Positions 7,505 through 15,828 of a stretch of DNA of 64,000 nt are shown piece by piece. Numbering within the stretch: position 1 is the first letter of the stretch; every line of letters begins with the position of its first letter. The notes beneath the pieces are model-generated. The model had not been told where the DNA came from, made no database searches, and worked only from the letters and a program-made list of their open reading frames with translations. Position numbers and translations under genes: made by a program. The stretch is from JADJRG01 sp964474905 (GTDB lineage: Bacteria; Myxococcota_A; Polyangia; Nannocystales; Nannocystaceae). Location: the NCBI GenBank assembly GCA_964474905.1, contig CAYYUP010000006.1, positions 94,445 through 158,444 on the forward strand. The letters run 5' to 3'.

Positions 7505-8839
7505 TTACTGATCGAGGATCGCCTGGGCGATCGAGTCGAGGGAGTAGTCGGGGCTGCAGATCGAGTAGACCGGGGGGGCACCGTCGGCGATGCTCTCGGC
7601 GAGCTCCCTCTCGCGTATGGATGGTACCGCAAAGATGTCCGCATCTGTACAGGCTGGGTCGATGCCAAAGTTCTCGAGGAATTGGGGATTGCCGTTGCCC
7701 ACGCCGGAGTAGATCGGCTCGATGCCTCCAGAGTAGCCCGGGGGCACGCCTGCGATCACGTGAAGCTGCACGTCTCCCTGGGTTTTTGCGGCGAGCAGAT
7801 CCTCCAAGAGCTGGCTGTAGCGGCTGAGTGGGTAGAGAACCGCCGAATCGTCGCTGGCCCCGGAGTTGCCGCCGGCTCCGAAATTTGCGGCGTCGCAGTC
7901 GTAGTCGTTGGGGTCGCCCATGCAGTCGACACCGGCTCGCCAGCACACGGCGCTGGTCGGGGTGGGATCGTTGGGGTCGTTCCAAAAAACCTTGTTGGAG
8001 GTAAAGATCGTGTCGTCCTGCGCGGAGCAGTCGGTCTCATCTGTGATGATAATAATGGCGAGAGTGGCGTCTTCGCGGATAAAGCCGTAGCTGTCCTCGC
8101 CGGGGGTATTTGCCCGGATAAGAGCGATGTACATCGCCTCGAGGGGGGACTCAAAGCCGCAGCCGTAGATGCCCTGCGGGAGGTAACAGCCGAGCAGCTC
8201 GAGGGCTGTGCCGGTGCTGACGTTGGAGCTGCCGTCGTGCAGCTCGATCCAGGGGCGCGGTTTGGGATCGGGCTCGAGGGCGGTCGCCGTTGGCACAACC
8301 TCGAGATCATCGTTGGCGTAGATGCACGCATTGGTGCAGATCTCGGATGCGTCGATCGGCGGGTCGGTCCCAAAAAATGTAAAGTCACCGTCGTCGATTC
8401 GATCGACGCAGCTCGACAGTATGAGATTGCCTTTCGCAGGTCGGGTCGAGCCCTCGGGGCAGCGCGGATTGCCGACATCGGTGGTGGTGATGCCGATCCG
8501 CAGGTCCAGGCCCGCATCGAGCAGCGGGTCGATGAGATTGTCGATCGCGTCCGTCAGCCGCTCCTGTGAAGGGGCCATTGAACCGGAGTTGTCGACGATA
8601 AAGAGGATGTCGACGTTGTCCGAGGCGATGCCAGTGTCGTTGGTATCGGTGCTGGTACCGGTTTCGGTGTCAGTGGGGTCGGTGGTATTGGTGGCGCTCG
8701 TCGGCCCGCTGCTCGGATCCGTCGAAGGGTTGGTCATCGTGACGGTGGCCGGATCGGAATCCTTGGGCGGGCAGCCGAGGACGAGGGCGAGCAGCGGTAG
8801 GCCGGCAAGATGTACTGTGTGTCGAGACATACGAATCAT
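7505..8839 (-). CDS. vWA-domain lipoprotein (444 aa)
   Basis: An N-terminal lipoprotein signal ends in LVLGC (Cys23). A Thr/Ser/Asp/Asn-rich linker (about 25-75) follows, then a von Willebrand factor A domain with the intact MIDAS motif DNSGS in ILFIVDNSGSM. Several Cys pairs and Asp-rich segments suggest disulfides and metal binding in the exported domain. The start at 8839 (ATGA overlap with the upstream gene's stop) is preferred over the ATG at 8830, because coupling to the preceding lipoprotein is typical. Probably a surface adhesion or recognition protein. It is distinct from the vWA partners of MoxR systems, which are not lipidated. Substrate unknown. Confidence 0.85.
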   Translation of the reverse strand: MIRMSRHTVHLAGLPLLALVLGCPPKDSDPATVTMTNPSTDPSSGPTSATNTTDPTDTETGTSTDTNDTGIASDNVDILFIVDNSGSMAPSQERLTDAIDNLIDPLLDAGLDLRIGITTTDVGNPRCPEGSTRPAKGNLILSSCVDRIDDGDFTFFGTDPPIDASEICTNACIYANDDLEVVPTATALEPDPKPRPWIELHDGSSNVSTGTALELLGCYLPQGIYGCGFESPLEAMYIALIRANTPGEDSYGFIREDATLAIIIITDETDCSAQDDTIFTSNKVFWNDPNDPTPTSAVCWRAGVDCMGDPNDYDCDAANFGAGGNSGASDDSAVLYPLSRYSQLLEDLLAAKTQGDVQLHVIAGVPPGYSGGIEPIYSGVGNGNPQFLENFGIDPACTDADIFAVPSIRERELAESIADGAPPVYSICSPDYSLDSIAQAILDQ

Positions 8840-9288
8840 ACGTCGCTGCAATCGACGCTATCGGGGTAGCAAAGTCCGTCACAGGCGTGTTGGTCCACCC
8901 GGCACTGCAATTTGAGTTCGACCGAGACCTCGTCGGTAATGCCGTCATTATCTGTGACAACGACGACGAGGGTGCGAGTGATCGGGAAGTCGAACTGGAT
9001 GGGCTTGGCTTTGTGCAGCTCCGCCCAGCCGATGGACGTCTGGAAAGTCCCGTCGCTGACTTCACCCAAAGGACCAAACCAGTAGGACTGGTCCTCGTTG
9101 TAGAGCTGAGCGCCGACCAGCTCGTCGAGCCCCTTGTCGTGGTGCACAGTGATCGTGATCGTGCTGACCTGAGTGTCGAGGAGCGTGGTGGGGGTCAGAA
9201 ATACCTGAGTTAGCGTCGGCCCAGGGGTGCACGCTAGCATCATCAGGGCGGGCGCTGCGAGACTGAGGAGTCGGAGATTCAGCTTCAT
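8836..9288 (-). CDS. Small lipoprotein with Cys-rich tail (150 aa)
   Basis: Lipobox MLAC (Cys20) after a hydrophobic signal. The body is beta-rich, with ISTITITVHHDKG-like strands and a hydrophobic segment TLVVVVTDNDG reminiscent of Ig-like or cadherin-like folds. The tail has four cysteines in CRVDQHACDGLC and DCSDV. Its stop overlaps the start codon of the vWA lipoprotein (ATGA), so the two are co-translated and may function together on the cell surface. Family not recognised. Confidence 0.75.
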   Translation of the reverse strand: MKLNLRLLSLAAPALMMLACTPGPTLTQVFLTPTTLLDTQVSTITITVHHDKGLDELVGAQLYNEDQSYWFGPLGEVSDGTFQTSIGWAELHKAKPIQFDFPITRTLVVVVTDNDGITDEVSVELKLQCRVDQHACDGLCYPDSVDCSDV

Positions 9289-9396
9289 TTCTGCGAGAAG
9301 GTCCCACGATGGGAGAGAGAAGACAAGCTGCGAAAATGTGCGTTATGAGGGCCTACGAGGGGTCTTGAGTAGGAATGTCCAGAAAAATGGACACCT

Positions 9397-9496
9397 NNNN
9401 NNNNNNNNNNNNNNNNNNNNNNNNNNNNNNNNNNNNNNNNNNNNNNNNNNNNNNNNNNNNNNNNNNNNNNNNNNNNNNNNNNNNNNNNNNNNNNNN
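9397..9496. other. Assembly gap (100 N) in a gene-free stretch
   Basis: Exactly 100 N, a conventional placeholder. The surrounding 9289-9613 shows no gene. Just left of the gap TGTCCA and TGGACA form a small inverted repeat (about 9377-9394), so the missing DNA may contain a repeat. Confidence 0.95.
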
Positions 9497-9613
9497 CGAG
9501 AGGATGGAACACTCGCTATTACGACGAGTGAGGCAGAGACGAGGATTCCAGCCCCGCGACAGCGCGCCGCATTGGTGTGTGCACGCGAATCCCGAGACCA
9601 TCAGCCCGCCGCC

Positions 9614-10225
9614 TCACTGAGCCGGAACCGGATAGGCACGCGAGCACTGGTCGATCAGCCAGGAGAGTTCGGCGCTACGGCGGGCGAGCAGCAGGGCCGC
9701 GCAGGCTGCAGCAGTTGGGCTGGTCTCGGCAATGCAGCCTTTGAGATCGCGTTCGCGGGTGCTCTTGAGGTTTTCCAGGATCTGCTCGCGTCGGCCATCC
9801 GAGGTTTCGATCGCGGCGTAAAAAGTGTCGGTGGCGGCGAACATCGCCTCGCAGGCGATCGCCGGATCGTTGGGCAGGGGGCTCGGCAGGCGCGGGTCGA
9901 CGTAATCGCGGAGGCTCGCCGCTTCGGCGTCGTAATCGGGTTGATTGTCGTAGGTGCGAGTGTCCGGATTTGCCGTCCGAGTGGGCTGTGCACGCCGCCC
10001 CTTGCGGCGGCTCTTCGCGGCATTATTGGAAAATGGATCTGCACCGCTCGCCGAGCTCGGGCTGGTCAGCCTGCTTTCCGGGTCTTGACAGCCCGCGAGC
10101 CCGAGCCCGAGCCCGAGAGCAAAGCCGAGCACAGGGCAAGGGCTCGGGCGCCGGTTTGGGCGTCGAGGTTGCCCCCGCACCTGTGCGCATCGGCGTCGGT
10201 CATCGGTGTCGCTCTGCCGCTTCAT
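9614..10225 (-). CDS. Uncharacterised lipoprotein (about 200 aa)
   Basis: A hydrophobic segment FALGLGLGLAGC ends in a lipobox Cys (Cys46 from the ATG at 10225). The Arg-rich 30 residues before it are long for a signal n-region, so a GTG at 10180 is a reasonable alternative start. After the lipidation site comes a Ser/Lys/Arg-rich linker. The C-terminal part (about 100-203) is helical with four cysteines, likely two disulfides. No family recognised. The ATG start is only 20 bp from the divergent cytochrome gene, leaving little room for two promoters and favouring the later start. Confidence 0.65.
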   Translation of the reverse strand: MKRQSDTDDRRRCAQVRGQPRRPNRRPSPCPVLGFALGLGLGLAGCQDPESRLTSPSSASGADPFSNNAAKSRRKGRRAQPTRTANPDTRTYDNQPDYDAEAASLRDYVDPRLPSPLPNDPAIACEAMFAATDTFYAAIETSDGRREQILENLKSTRERDLKGCIAETSPTAAACAALLLARRSAELSWLIDQCSRAYPVPAQ

Positions 10226-10245
10226 TCGGCGTACGATACCTCAAC

Positions 10246-12126
10246 ATGCGCGTCTTTATGTGGGGGAGAGATCGCGGTTCTTGGGGTCGCGGGGGCCGGA
10301 TTTTGACGGCCGTGGCTGGGCTCGCGGCGGGTCTCGTTGGCACCCGTGCAGTGGCGGCGCCGACCTTGCCCGGCGAGCTCAACACGCCCTTTGCCGATTC
10401 GGAGGACTGCGCCGAGTGTCACTCCTTCGCCAACAGCCCCGAGACTAAGGAGCAACCGCTGGTCTCGCCGATCGCCTGGCAGGGCACGCTGATGGCCAAC
10501 GCTGCCCGCGATCCCGTGTTTTGGGCCGGTGTCGCGATCGCCTCGCAGGACCAGCAAGAGCCCGACGAGACCGTGATTTGTGTGCGCTGCCACTCGCCGC
10601 AGGCATTTGTCGGTGGTCGCGGTGGATCGATCTCGATCGACGATCTCGATCCCGTCGATCGCGATGGCATCGGCTGTGATTTTTGCCATCGCATGATCGA
10701 CGACGGCGAGACCGCGGCGGGCAACGCCCAATACGTGATCGACGACGTGCCGGCGATCGACGGCAAGATCCCAAAACGCGGTCCCTGGGGTTACAAGATG
10801 GGCGAGCAGCCGCTGCACTCCTGGCTGGTCGACGAGCAACTCGGCGCTTCGCGGACCTGTGGCACCTGCCACGATGTCACGACCCCGCGCGAGCGTGTCG
10901 ATGCCCGCGGCGAGCCGATGGGTGCGCTTTTCAACGAGCAACGCACCTACTCCGAGTGGTTGGGGTCGGCCTATGGTCCCGGCGGCGACGAGCCCAAGAG
11001 CTGCCAGGATTGTCATATGCCGGCGGTCGCCGATGTCGCTGGTTGCGGAAAAAATGCCAGCGAGGGCGTGCTGCACGCGAGTGGCGGTCGTCGTCACGAT
11101 CTCGCGGGCGGCAATCGCTTCATGATCGACGTGCTCCGCCAGCTCTACGGTGATGCGGGTACTGCCGAGGTAAAGGACGTCTTTTTCACGATCGCCGCCG
11201 ACAATATCGACGCGACTCTCGCGACTGCGGCGAGCCTTGAGGTATCAGCCCCCGAAGCCGTCGACTTGGCTGTCGGCATCGCGGATCTCGAGGTCACGAT
11301 TACGAATAAGACTGGCCATAAGCTGCCGACCGGTTACTCTGAGGGGCGGGTGATGTGGATCGAGGTCACGGCCCGTTACGGTGACGAGCTGGTCTACAGC
11401 TCCGGTCGTTGGCTCGATGGCGAGGGCCCCGAAGACGATCCGCAGGTGCGGCGCTACGAGGCGATCGCCGTCAACTACGCTGATAAGCAGACTTTTCATC
11501 TCCTCCGAAATGATCATTGGCTGGTCGACTCTCGGATCCCCCCGAGGGGGCTGGGTGTCGATCCCGAGACCGATCCGATCGGCGATCGTTACAGCCTCGA
11601 CGAGCAAGGAAAATGGCCCCACAGCGACACTGTAAACTATCTATTTCCGCCGGCGATGGTCATGGATCAGACTCCGCGAGATCCGAGCGACGATCTGCTC
11701 GAACTCCGGGTGCGCCTGCTCTATCTCGTGAACTCGCCCGAGTACTTAGAATTCCTTGCCGACGCAAATATCACCAACAGTGCAGGTGCGCTTGCCTTTG
11801 ATGTCTTTGCGGAACTCGGTGGCGTGCAGCCCTCGGTGCTCGCCGAGCAGGTGATAAGCCTTCCGCTTAGCGGTCTCGGTGGTGCGATGGCCGAAACTAC
11901 CAGCAGCGGATCGTCATCGGCCGGCAGCAGCGGCAGCAGCGATAGCAGCGGTAGCAGCGGTAGCAGCGGTAGCGGTGCGACCTCGGCGAGCGCGGGTGGC
12001 AGCGCCGGCGAGGACTCCGGTGAGCAGGGCGGTTGCGGCTGTAGCAGCGGCGGCGAAGGTGCGCCGCTCAACAGCCTGCTCGGATTTGGTCTCGGTCTCG
12101 GTCTTTTATTTCGACGGCGAATGTGA
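10246..12126 (+). CDS. Pentaheme cytochrome c with MYXO-CTERM surface anchor (626 aa)
   Basis: A signal peptide (about residues 18-38, cleavage after AVAA) precedes five c-type heme motifs: CAECH, CVRCH, CDFCH, CGTCH and CQDCH, all in the first half. The family resembles cytochrome c554/NrfB-like multiheme proteins. The second half is a beta-rich domain. A Ser/Gly linker leads to a C-terminal GCGCSSGGEG, a hydrophobic helix and a terminal RRRM. This is the MYXO-CTERM sorting signal, in which a Cys is lipidated and the protein is displayed on the outer surface. It therefore likely moves electrons to or from extracellular acceptors. No dedicated partner gene adjoins it. The ATG at 10246 is chosen because the signal peptide begins there. 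Confidence 0.9.
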   Translation: MRVFMWGRDRGSWGRGGRILTAVAGLAAGLVGTRAVAAPTLPGELNTPFADSEDCAECHSFANSPETKEQPLVSPIAWQGTLMANAARDPVFWAGVAIASQDQQEPDETVICVRCHSPQAFVGGRGGSISIDDLDPVDRDGIGCDFCHRMIDDGETAAGNAQYVIDDVPAIDGKIPKRGPWGYKMGEQPLHSWLVDEQLGASRTCGTCHDVTTPRERVDARGEPMGALFNEQRTYSEWLGSAYGPGGDEPKSCQDCHMPAVADVAGCGKNASEGVLHASGGRRHDLAGGNRFMIDVLRQLYGDAGTAEVKDVFFTIAADNIDATLATAASLEVSAPEAVDLAVGIADLEVTITNKTGHKLPTGYSEGRVMWIEVTARYGDELVYSSGRWLDGEGPEDDPQVRRYEAIAVNYADKQTFHLLRNDHWLVDSRIPPRGLGVDPETDPIGDRYSLDEQGKWPHSDTVNYLFPPAMVMDQTPRDPSDDLLELRVRLLYLVNSPEYLEFLADANITNSAGALAFDVFAELGGVQPSVLAEQVISLPLSGLGGAMAETTSSGSSSAGSSGSSDSSGSSGSSGSGATSASAGGSAGEDSGEQGGCGCSSGGEGAPLNSLLGFGLGLGLLFRRRM

Positions 12127-12193
12127 CCTGCTCCCGGGGGTCCGGTCGCAAGGTCTCCGGTGATGTGCACGCGTACATTACGAGAGCACAGCG

Positions 12194-12216
12194 GAGCCCC
12201 TGGGGTTTTGGGGCTC
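12194..12216. terminator. Terminator-like hairpin between convergent genes
   Basis: GAGCCCC and GGGGCTC form a 7-bp stem around a 9-base loop, extendable by a few pairs with a bulge. It lies between the convergent cytochrome and lipoprotein genes. No clear T-run follows, so its terminator role is tentative. Confidence 0.4.
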
Positions 12217-12254
12217 ACGCTGCGCTCGCAGTGTTTCCGGGTAGTTCCTACCTG

Positions 12255-13022
12255 CTACCAGCCGCAGCACTCGAAGGAGAACTGCTCGAGCACGTTGGGG
12301 TCAAACTTGGCGCAGAGGTTCATCTTGGACGGGCACTCCATGGTCATCTCGCCGTCCTCGAAGCATACGCAGGATTTCGCGGTGCACTCGAACTCATGCA
12401 GGTAGTCGCCGGGGCAGGTTTCGATGAGGTCACACTCAGTGCCCTCCATGTTTGCGCCGGCGCCGAATGTACATTCACCGTCTCCATCGCAGGCTGCGCT
12501 GACAGCATCGTCCTCCGCTGCGCAGTAGTCGGGGTCCGTGAAGTCTTTGCAGGTCGCGCTGGCGATGCATTCGTTGAGCGCGATCGCGGCATCTTCGCAG
12601 GCCTGATCCGGCTCTAGCGGGGTCGACTCGTCGATGCAGATCTCGATACATTCCTCGAGAGTGCTGTTGTCTGGGAAGCACTCGACGAACGGAGCGCAGG
12701 CGGTCTTGCAGCTCTCGGCGATCGCATCGCTGCCGCCGGTGGTGGTGCCGGTGGTGGTACCAGTGGTGGTACCGGTGGTGGTGGTGGCGTCGGTGGTGGC
12801 GTCGTCGGTGGTCGACGAGCCGGCGGATGCCGAGTTCGAGCCGCCGGAGGTGCTGCTTGTCTCGGTGTCACCGGAGGTACTGGTACCGCTGGTGCTGCTG
12901 CTTGATCCAGAGGTGGAGCCATCGCTGTCGCTGGTGCCCTGGGTCTCGGAGGAGCTGCCGGGGCAGGCACCTAGGAGGGGCATGAGGAGAGCCAAGAAGA
13001 GGGATATGGTGTGCTTGTGCAT
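12255..13022 (-). CDS. Cys-rich lipoprotein with Ser/Thr linker (255 aa)
   Basis: Lipobox LLGAC (Cys20) is followed by an approximately 80-residue Ser/Thr/Gly/Asp linker with the repeat TTTG. The C-terminal domain (about 105-255) has more than fifteen cysteines, including CKTACAPFVEC, SCVCFEDGEM and a terminal ECCGW, indicating a disulfide-stabilised exported domain. This architecture recurs in neighbouring lipoproteins of the window and is common in myxobacteria. Function unknown. Confidence 0.82.
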   Translation of the reverse strand: MHKHTISLFLALLMPLLGACPGSSSETQGTSDSDGSTSGSSSSTSGTSTSGDTETSSTSGGSNSASAGSSTTDDATTDATTTTGTTTGTTTGTTTGGSDAIAESCKTACAPFVECFPDNSTLEECIEICIDESTPLEPDQACEDAAIALNECIASATCKDFTDPDYCAAEDDAVSAACDGDGECTFGAGANMEGTECDLIETCPGDYLHEFECTAKSCVCFEDGEMTMECPSKMNLCAKFDPNVLEQFSFECCGW

Positions 13023-13206
13023 GGTAGTTACAGGGCCTGCGGACGTCGGCTAGACCGCGAGCGGACGCATAATGACCGCAGGGGCCCGGCCTTGCAAGCC
13101 GCTGGCCACCTTCGGCGGATGAGGGCCGCCACCTGCGTAGTTGACCTCACAGTCTCGGCGGTTCGATGGTGCTGAGAGTTGCGGAGACCCTGGTATCTTC
13201 GGCCCG

Positions 13207-14271
13207 ATGCCGACGACGGTTCTCTTGAGCGACGATATGGGTAGGCCCTGGCGGATCACCCTCTGCGGGGCCTCTGTGATCACTGGCGAAGGCACCTCGC
13301 GGGTGGTCCAGGAACTCGGTGACGACGAGCAGGCCCGCGAGCACTTCGAGCGTGTGCTGATGCGTCGCCGCCGCGATCGCTACACGCTTGTCGAGGTCAA
13401 GGAGATCGACGACTCGGATCCTCTTTTAGAGATCGATCCGCTCGGCGATCGAGCGCGCTGGGAGCCCGAGCGCGGTTGCCTCACCGTCACCTTTAAAGAC
13501 ACCGCCGATCGGGCGCTTTGCGAGGTGGTAATCGAGCGGGCCAACAAGCTTGGAGCGCGGGTCTTGCACCTGCTCTGCGACTCTGCGAGCCCCGGTGACG
13601 CCTTCCCTGACGCCCTGCTCTCGGTCACACTAGAGACCGTCGAGGTGCTGATCCTCGACACCTACTGGCAAAGCCTCGCGCGTCAGCGACGGAATTATTT
13701 TGGCGATCTGGCGGAGATTTTTGAGGCGATGCCCAACCTCGATCGCTGCTTCATCAGCGGTGCGATCAAGGCGACGCCCTTTGCCCACAGCCGGCTCCGC
13801 GAGCTCTACTTGCTCGGCGATCCGCTGCCCGAGGTAACCGTCGCGGCGCTCGCGGAGTCGCAGCTGCCGGCGCTCGAATTTTTGGGCCTCAAGCTCGCCG
13901 GGGAGGATGAGCCGGCGGAGGGCACGACGGTCTGCGAAGGGCTCGCGGGGCTCTACGCGCCGAAGCTCGGCGAGGTGATGATCGAGGGGCTTGCAGACAT
14001 CGTCGGTGTGCTCGGCAGCGACGCCTTGGAGGGCCTGTTGCGCGACGGATCGGTGCTCTCCTTGGGTGGCGAAATCGACGACGAGGACGCACTGCACGCG
14101 GTTCTTCGGCTCCGCAAAGTGGGGCTGCATCGGCTCTCCGAGTTGGCTCTACCGCTTGCGGACACCCTCTCGACCGACGGAGATGCGACCGCACGCGAGA
14201 TCATCAATACGCTGGTCGACACCGACGAATACCCGCGGACGATGGAGCCTACGACCTACTTGGAGTGGTAG
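13207..14271 (+). CDS. WGR-like/leucine-rich-repeat-like protein (354 aa)
   Basis: No signal peptide. Residues 1-65 resemble a degenerate WGR domain: a strand WRITLCGASVITGEGTSRV, then AREHFERVLMRRRRDRYTLVEV, but the WGR triplet itself is absent. Residues 120-340 have regular Leu-rich strands (VEVLILDTYW, LRELYLLGDP, LEFLGLKLAG) like the LRR proteins that often carry an N-terminal WGR domain in myxobacteria. Probably a cytosolic protein-interaction module. ATG 13207 is chosen because the domain begins there and earlier in-frame codons add unstructured sequence. Confidence 0.75.
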   Translation: MPTTVLLSDDMGRPWRITLCGASVITGEGTSRVVQELGDDEQAREHFERVLMRRRRDRYTLVEVKEIDDSDPLLEIDPLGDRARWEPERGCLTVTFKDTADRALCEVVIERANKLGARVLHLLCDSASPGDAFPDALLSVTLETVEVLILDTYWQSLARQRRNYFGDLAEIFEAMPNLDRCFISGAIKATPFAHSRLRELYLLGDPLPEVTVAALAESQLPALEFLGLKLAGEDEPAEGTTVCEGLAGLYAPKLGEVMIEGLADIVGVLGSDALEGLLRDGSVLSLGGEIDDEDALHAVLRLRKVGLHRLSELALPLADTLSTDGDATAREIINTLVDTDEYPRTMEPTTYLEW

Positions 14272-14295
14272 CGGGGCGGGCCCGGGAGTGCGAGG

Positions 14296-15468
14296 ATGCG
14301 GGCCATGTCGAGACCGCATCAGCACCAGCCAACGATCGCCCTTGGAGCATTGACCGCGGGTCTTATGCTCTGTCTCGGATGTGGCGACCCCTCGACCGCC
14401 AGCGCGGGGTCGACGAGCAGCGACTCGGCCGTGACCGGGGAGACCCGCGGCACCAGCGAGACCGGCAGCTCGAGCAGCGGTAGCTCGGGCAGCGGTAGCT
14501 CGGGCAGCGGTAGCTCGGGCAGCGGTAGCTCGAGCAGCAGCACGGAGGCGACGACGGAGGCGACGACGGAGGCGACGACGGAGGCGATGACGGACGCGAC
14601 GACGGATGCGACGACGGGCACGACGACGGGCACGACAACGGGCGGCATGCTCGAGGAGTGTCCGATGATCGACGACGGGCAGGAGCTGGCAAAGATCAAA
14701 AATCCCGCGATCAACGAGGCCTCGGGCATGGTCGCGAGCCGCGAGCAGGCGGACGTGCTCTGGGTGCACAACGACTCCGGTGATGGCGCACGGGTCTACG
14801 CGATGACCACCGCCGGCGAGACGATTGGCTCCTTTGTGCTCGACGGAGTGCTCGCGCTCGATTGGGAGGATATGGCCATTGGGCCAGGTCCGATGCCGGG
14901 TAAGGATGGTTGGTGGCTCTACATGGGGGACATCGGCGACAACGCCAAGCTGCGTCCCTGGGTCTCGATCTACCGGATCCCCGAGCCCAACGCCGCCGAC
15001 GCGATGGGCGGAGAGCTCACCGTGAAGGGCGTCGAGACCTTTAACCTGATCTATCCCGACGGCCCCCATGATGCCGAGACCCTGCTCGTCGACCCCGTGA
15101 CCGGCGAGCTGGTGATCGTGATCAAGGGCGACAAGAGCGGTGTCTATCGCCTGGAGGGGCCGCTCACCGAGGGCGGTACCTTCATGCTCGAGGAGGTCAA
15201 GCCGGTGAACGTGCCGCTGGTGATCACAACCGCAGGCGACGTCTCCCCGCTCGGCGATTTTGTCATCGTGCGCACCTACATCGACGCGATGCTGTGGCTG
15301 CGACCGCCGGGCACCAGCCTCTCCGACGCCTTCAAGGGCGAGCCCTGCGAGGTACCGGTCAAGCTCGAGATCCAGGGCGAGACCGTGGCGATCGCCGGTG
15401 ACGCGAGCGGTTATTACACCCTCAGCGAGAAAGAGGCGCAGCCGCTGTGGTGGTACGAATCCCAGTGA
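14296..15468 (+). CDS. Lipoprotein with low-complexity linker and propeller-like domain (390 aa)
   Basis: Lipobox LCLGC (Cys29). The linker comprises GSSGS repeats followed by TEATTEATTEA-like and TTGTTTG repeats. The exported domain (about 125-390) starts with a SGMVAS segment and has repeated strands such as VLWVHNDSGDGARVYA, WWLYMGDIGDNA and LVIVIKGDKSGVYRL, as in beta-propeller proteins. HNDSGD and GDIGDN are Asp-rich turns that could bind calcium. No enzyme motif recognised. It follows the WGR/LRR-like gene by 24 bp and may share its transcript. Confidence 0.8.
   Translation: MRAMSRPHQHQPTIALGALTAGLMLCLGCGDPSTASAGSTSSDSAVTGETRGTSETGSSSSGSSGSGSSGSGSSGSGSSSSSTEATTEATTEATTEAMTDATTDATTGTTTGTTTGGMLEECPMIDDGQELAKIKNPAINEASGMVASREQADVLWVHNDSGDGARVYAMTTAGETIGSFVLDGVLALDWEDMAIGPGPMPGKDGWWLYMGDIGDNAKLRPWVSIYRIPEPNAADAMGGELTVKGVETFNLIYPDGPHDAETLLVDPVTGELVIVIKGDKSGVYRLEGPLTEGGTFMLEEVKPVNVPLVITTAGDVSPLGDFVIVRTYIDAMLWLRPPGTSLSDAFKGEPCEVPVKLEIQGETVAIAGDASGYYTLSEKEAQPLWWYESQ
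14476..14637 (+). repeat. Coding tandem repeats (15-bp x4, then 12-bp x8)
   Basis: AGCGGTAGCTCGGGC repeats with a 15-bp period from 14476 to 14535. An ACGGAGGCGACG-type 12-bp unit runs from 14542 to 14637 with decay toward the end. Both stay in frame and encode the linker, so linker length can vary by slippage without frameshift. Confidence 0.85.
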
Positions 15469-15612
15469 GTGCCGGTGGGCTTGAGCCAATAGTAATTGAA
15501 CTCTTGGGGGCCTCCTGCAGGCGAGAATGACCGGCCGATCCAAAAATCGGGCGGTTGTCCGGTAGGCCTTTCGTTTGGCGAGCAAGTGGCGATAACGGTG
15601 TCCTGATGCGTA

Positions 15613-15695
15613 TTGCGAATATCCTCAGGCATTTGCGAATAGTCTAAAAATTGGTTTTCGGAATATTCGCAACTCACTCCTGCGAATATTCGCAA
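15613..15695. promoter_or_regulatory. Operator array upstream of heavy-metal efflux operon
   Basis: The gene-free stretch 15469-15828 holds four related sites. TTGCGAATAT (15613-15622) and TTGCGAATAG (15633-15642) are half-sites. GGAATATTCGCAA (15660-15672) is a nearly full site, and TGCGAATATTCGCA (15681-15694) is a perfect 14-bp palindrome. Centres are spaced about 20, 24 and 23 bp, roughly two helical turns, so dimers would bind on one face. The array lies about 135 bp before the outer-membrane efflux gene in locally AT-rich DNA. A dimeric repressor such as an ArsR/SmtB-type metal sensor is likely, encoded elsewhere. The rest of the stretch shows nothing recognisable. Confidence 0.65.
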
Positions 15696-15828
15696 TCGTA
15701 GTTCGTAAATTGATTCGCTCATCGGATCGCCTTGACGAGTGCAGATTCTTGGGGCAAGCCAACAAGGCATGGCTGCCGAGTCGGGTGTGATTTGGCGGCG
15801 CTCTGGATCCCCGAAGGCTGCGCACGCT

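Noticed and set aside
7682..8569. 295-codon plus-strand frame inside the vWA lipoprotein gene
   Set aside because: No recognisable domain or start site; the minus-strand vWA domain with MIDAS explains the DNA.
7505..8839. The missing vWA partner of the MoxR system
   Set aside because: It is a lipidated, exported protein on the opposite strand, 2 kb away and beyond arsRM; MoxR partners are normally adjacent and not lipidated.
14149..15585. Long open frame on the minus strand opposite the 14296-15468 lipoprotein (478 codons)
   Set aside because: Arg/His/Ala-rich composition typical of a high-GC shadow; the plus-strand lipoprotein has a lipobox, linker and structured domain.
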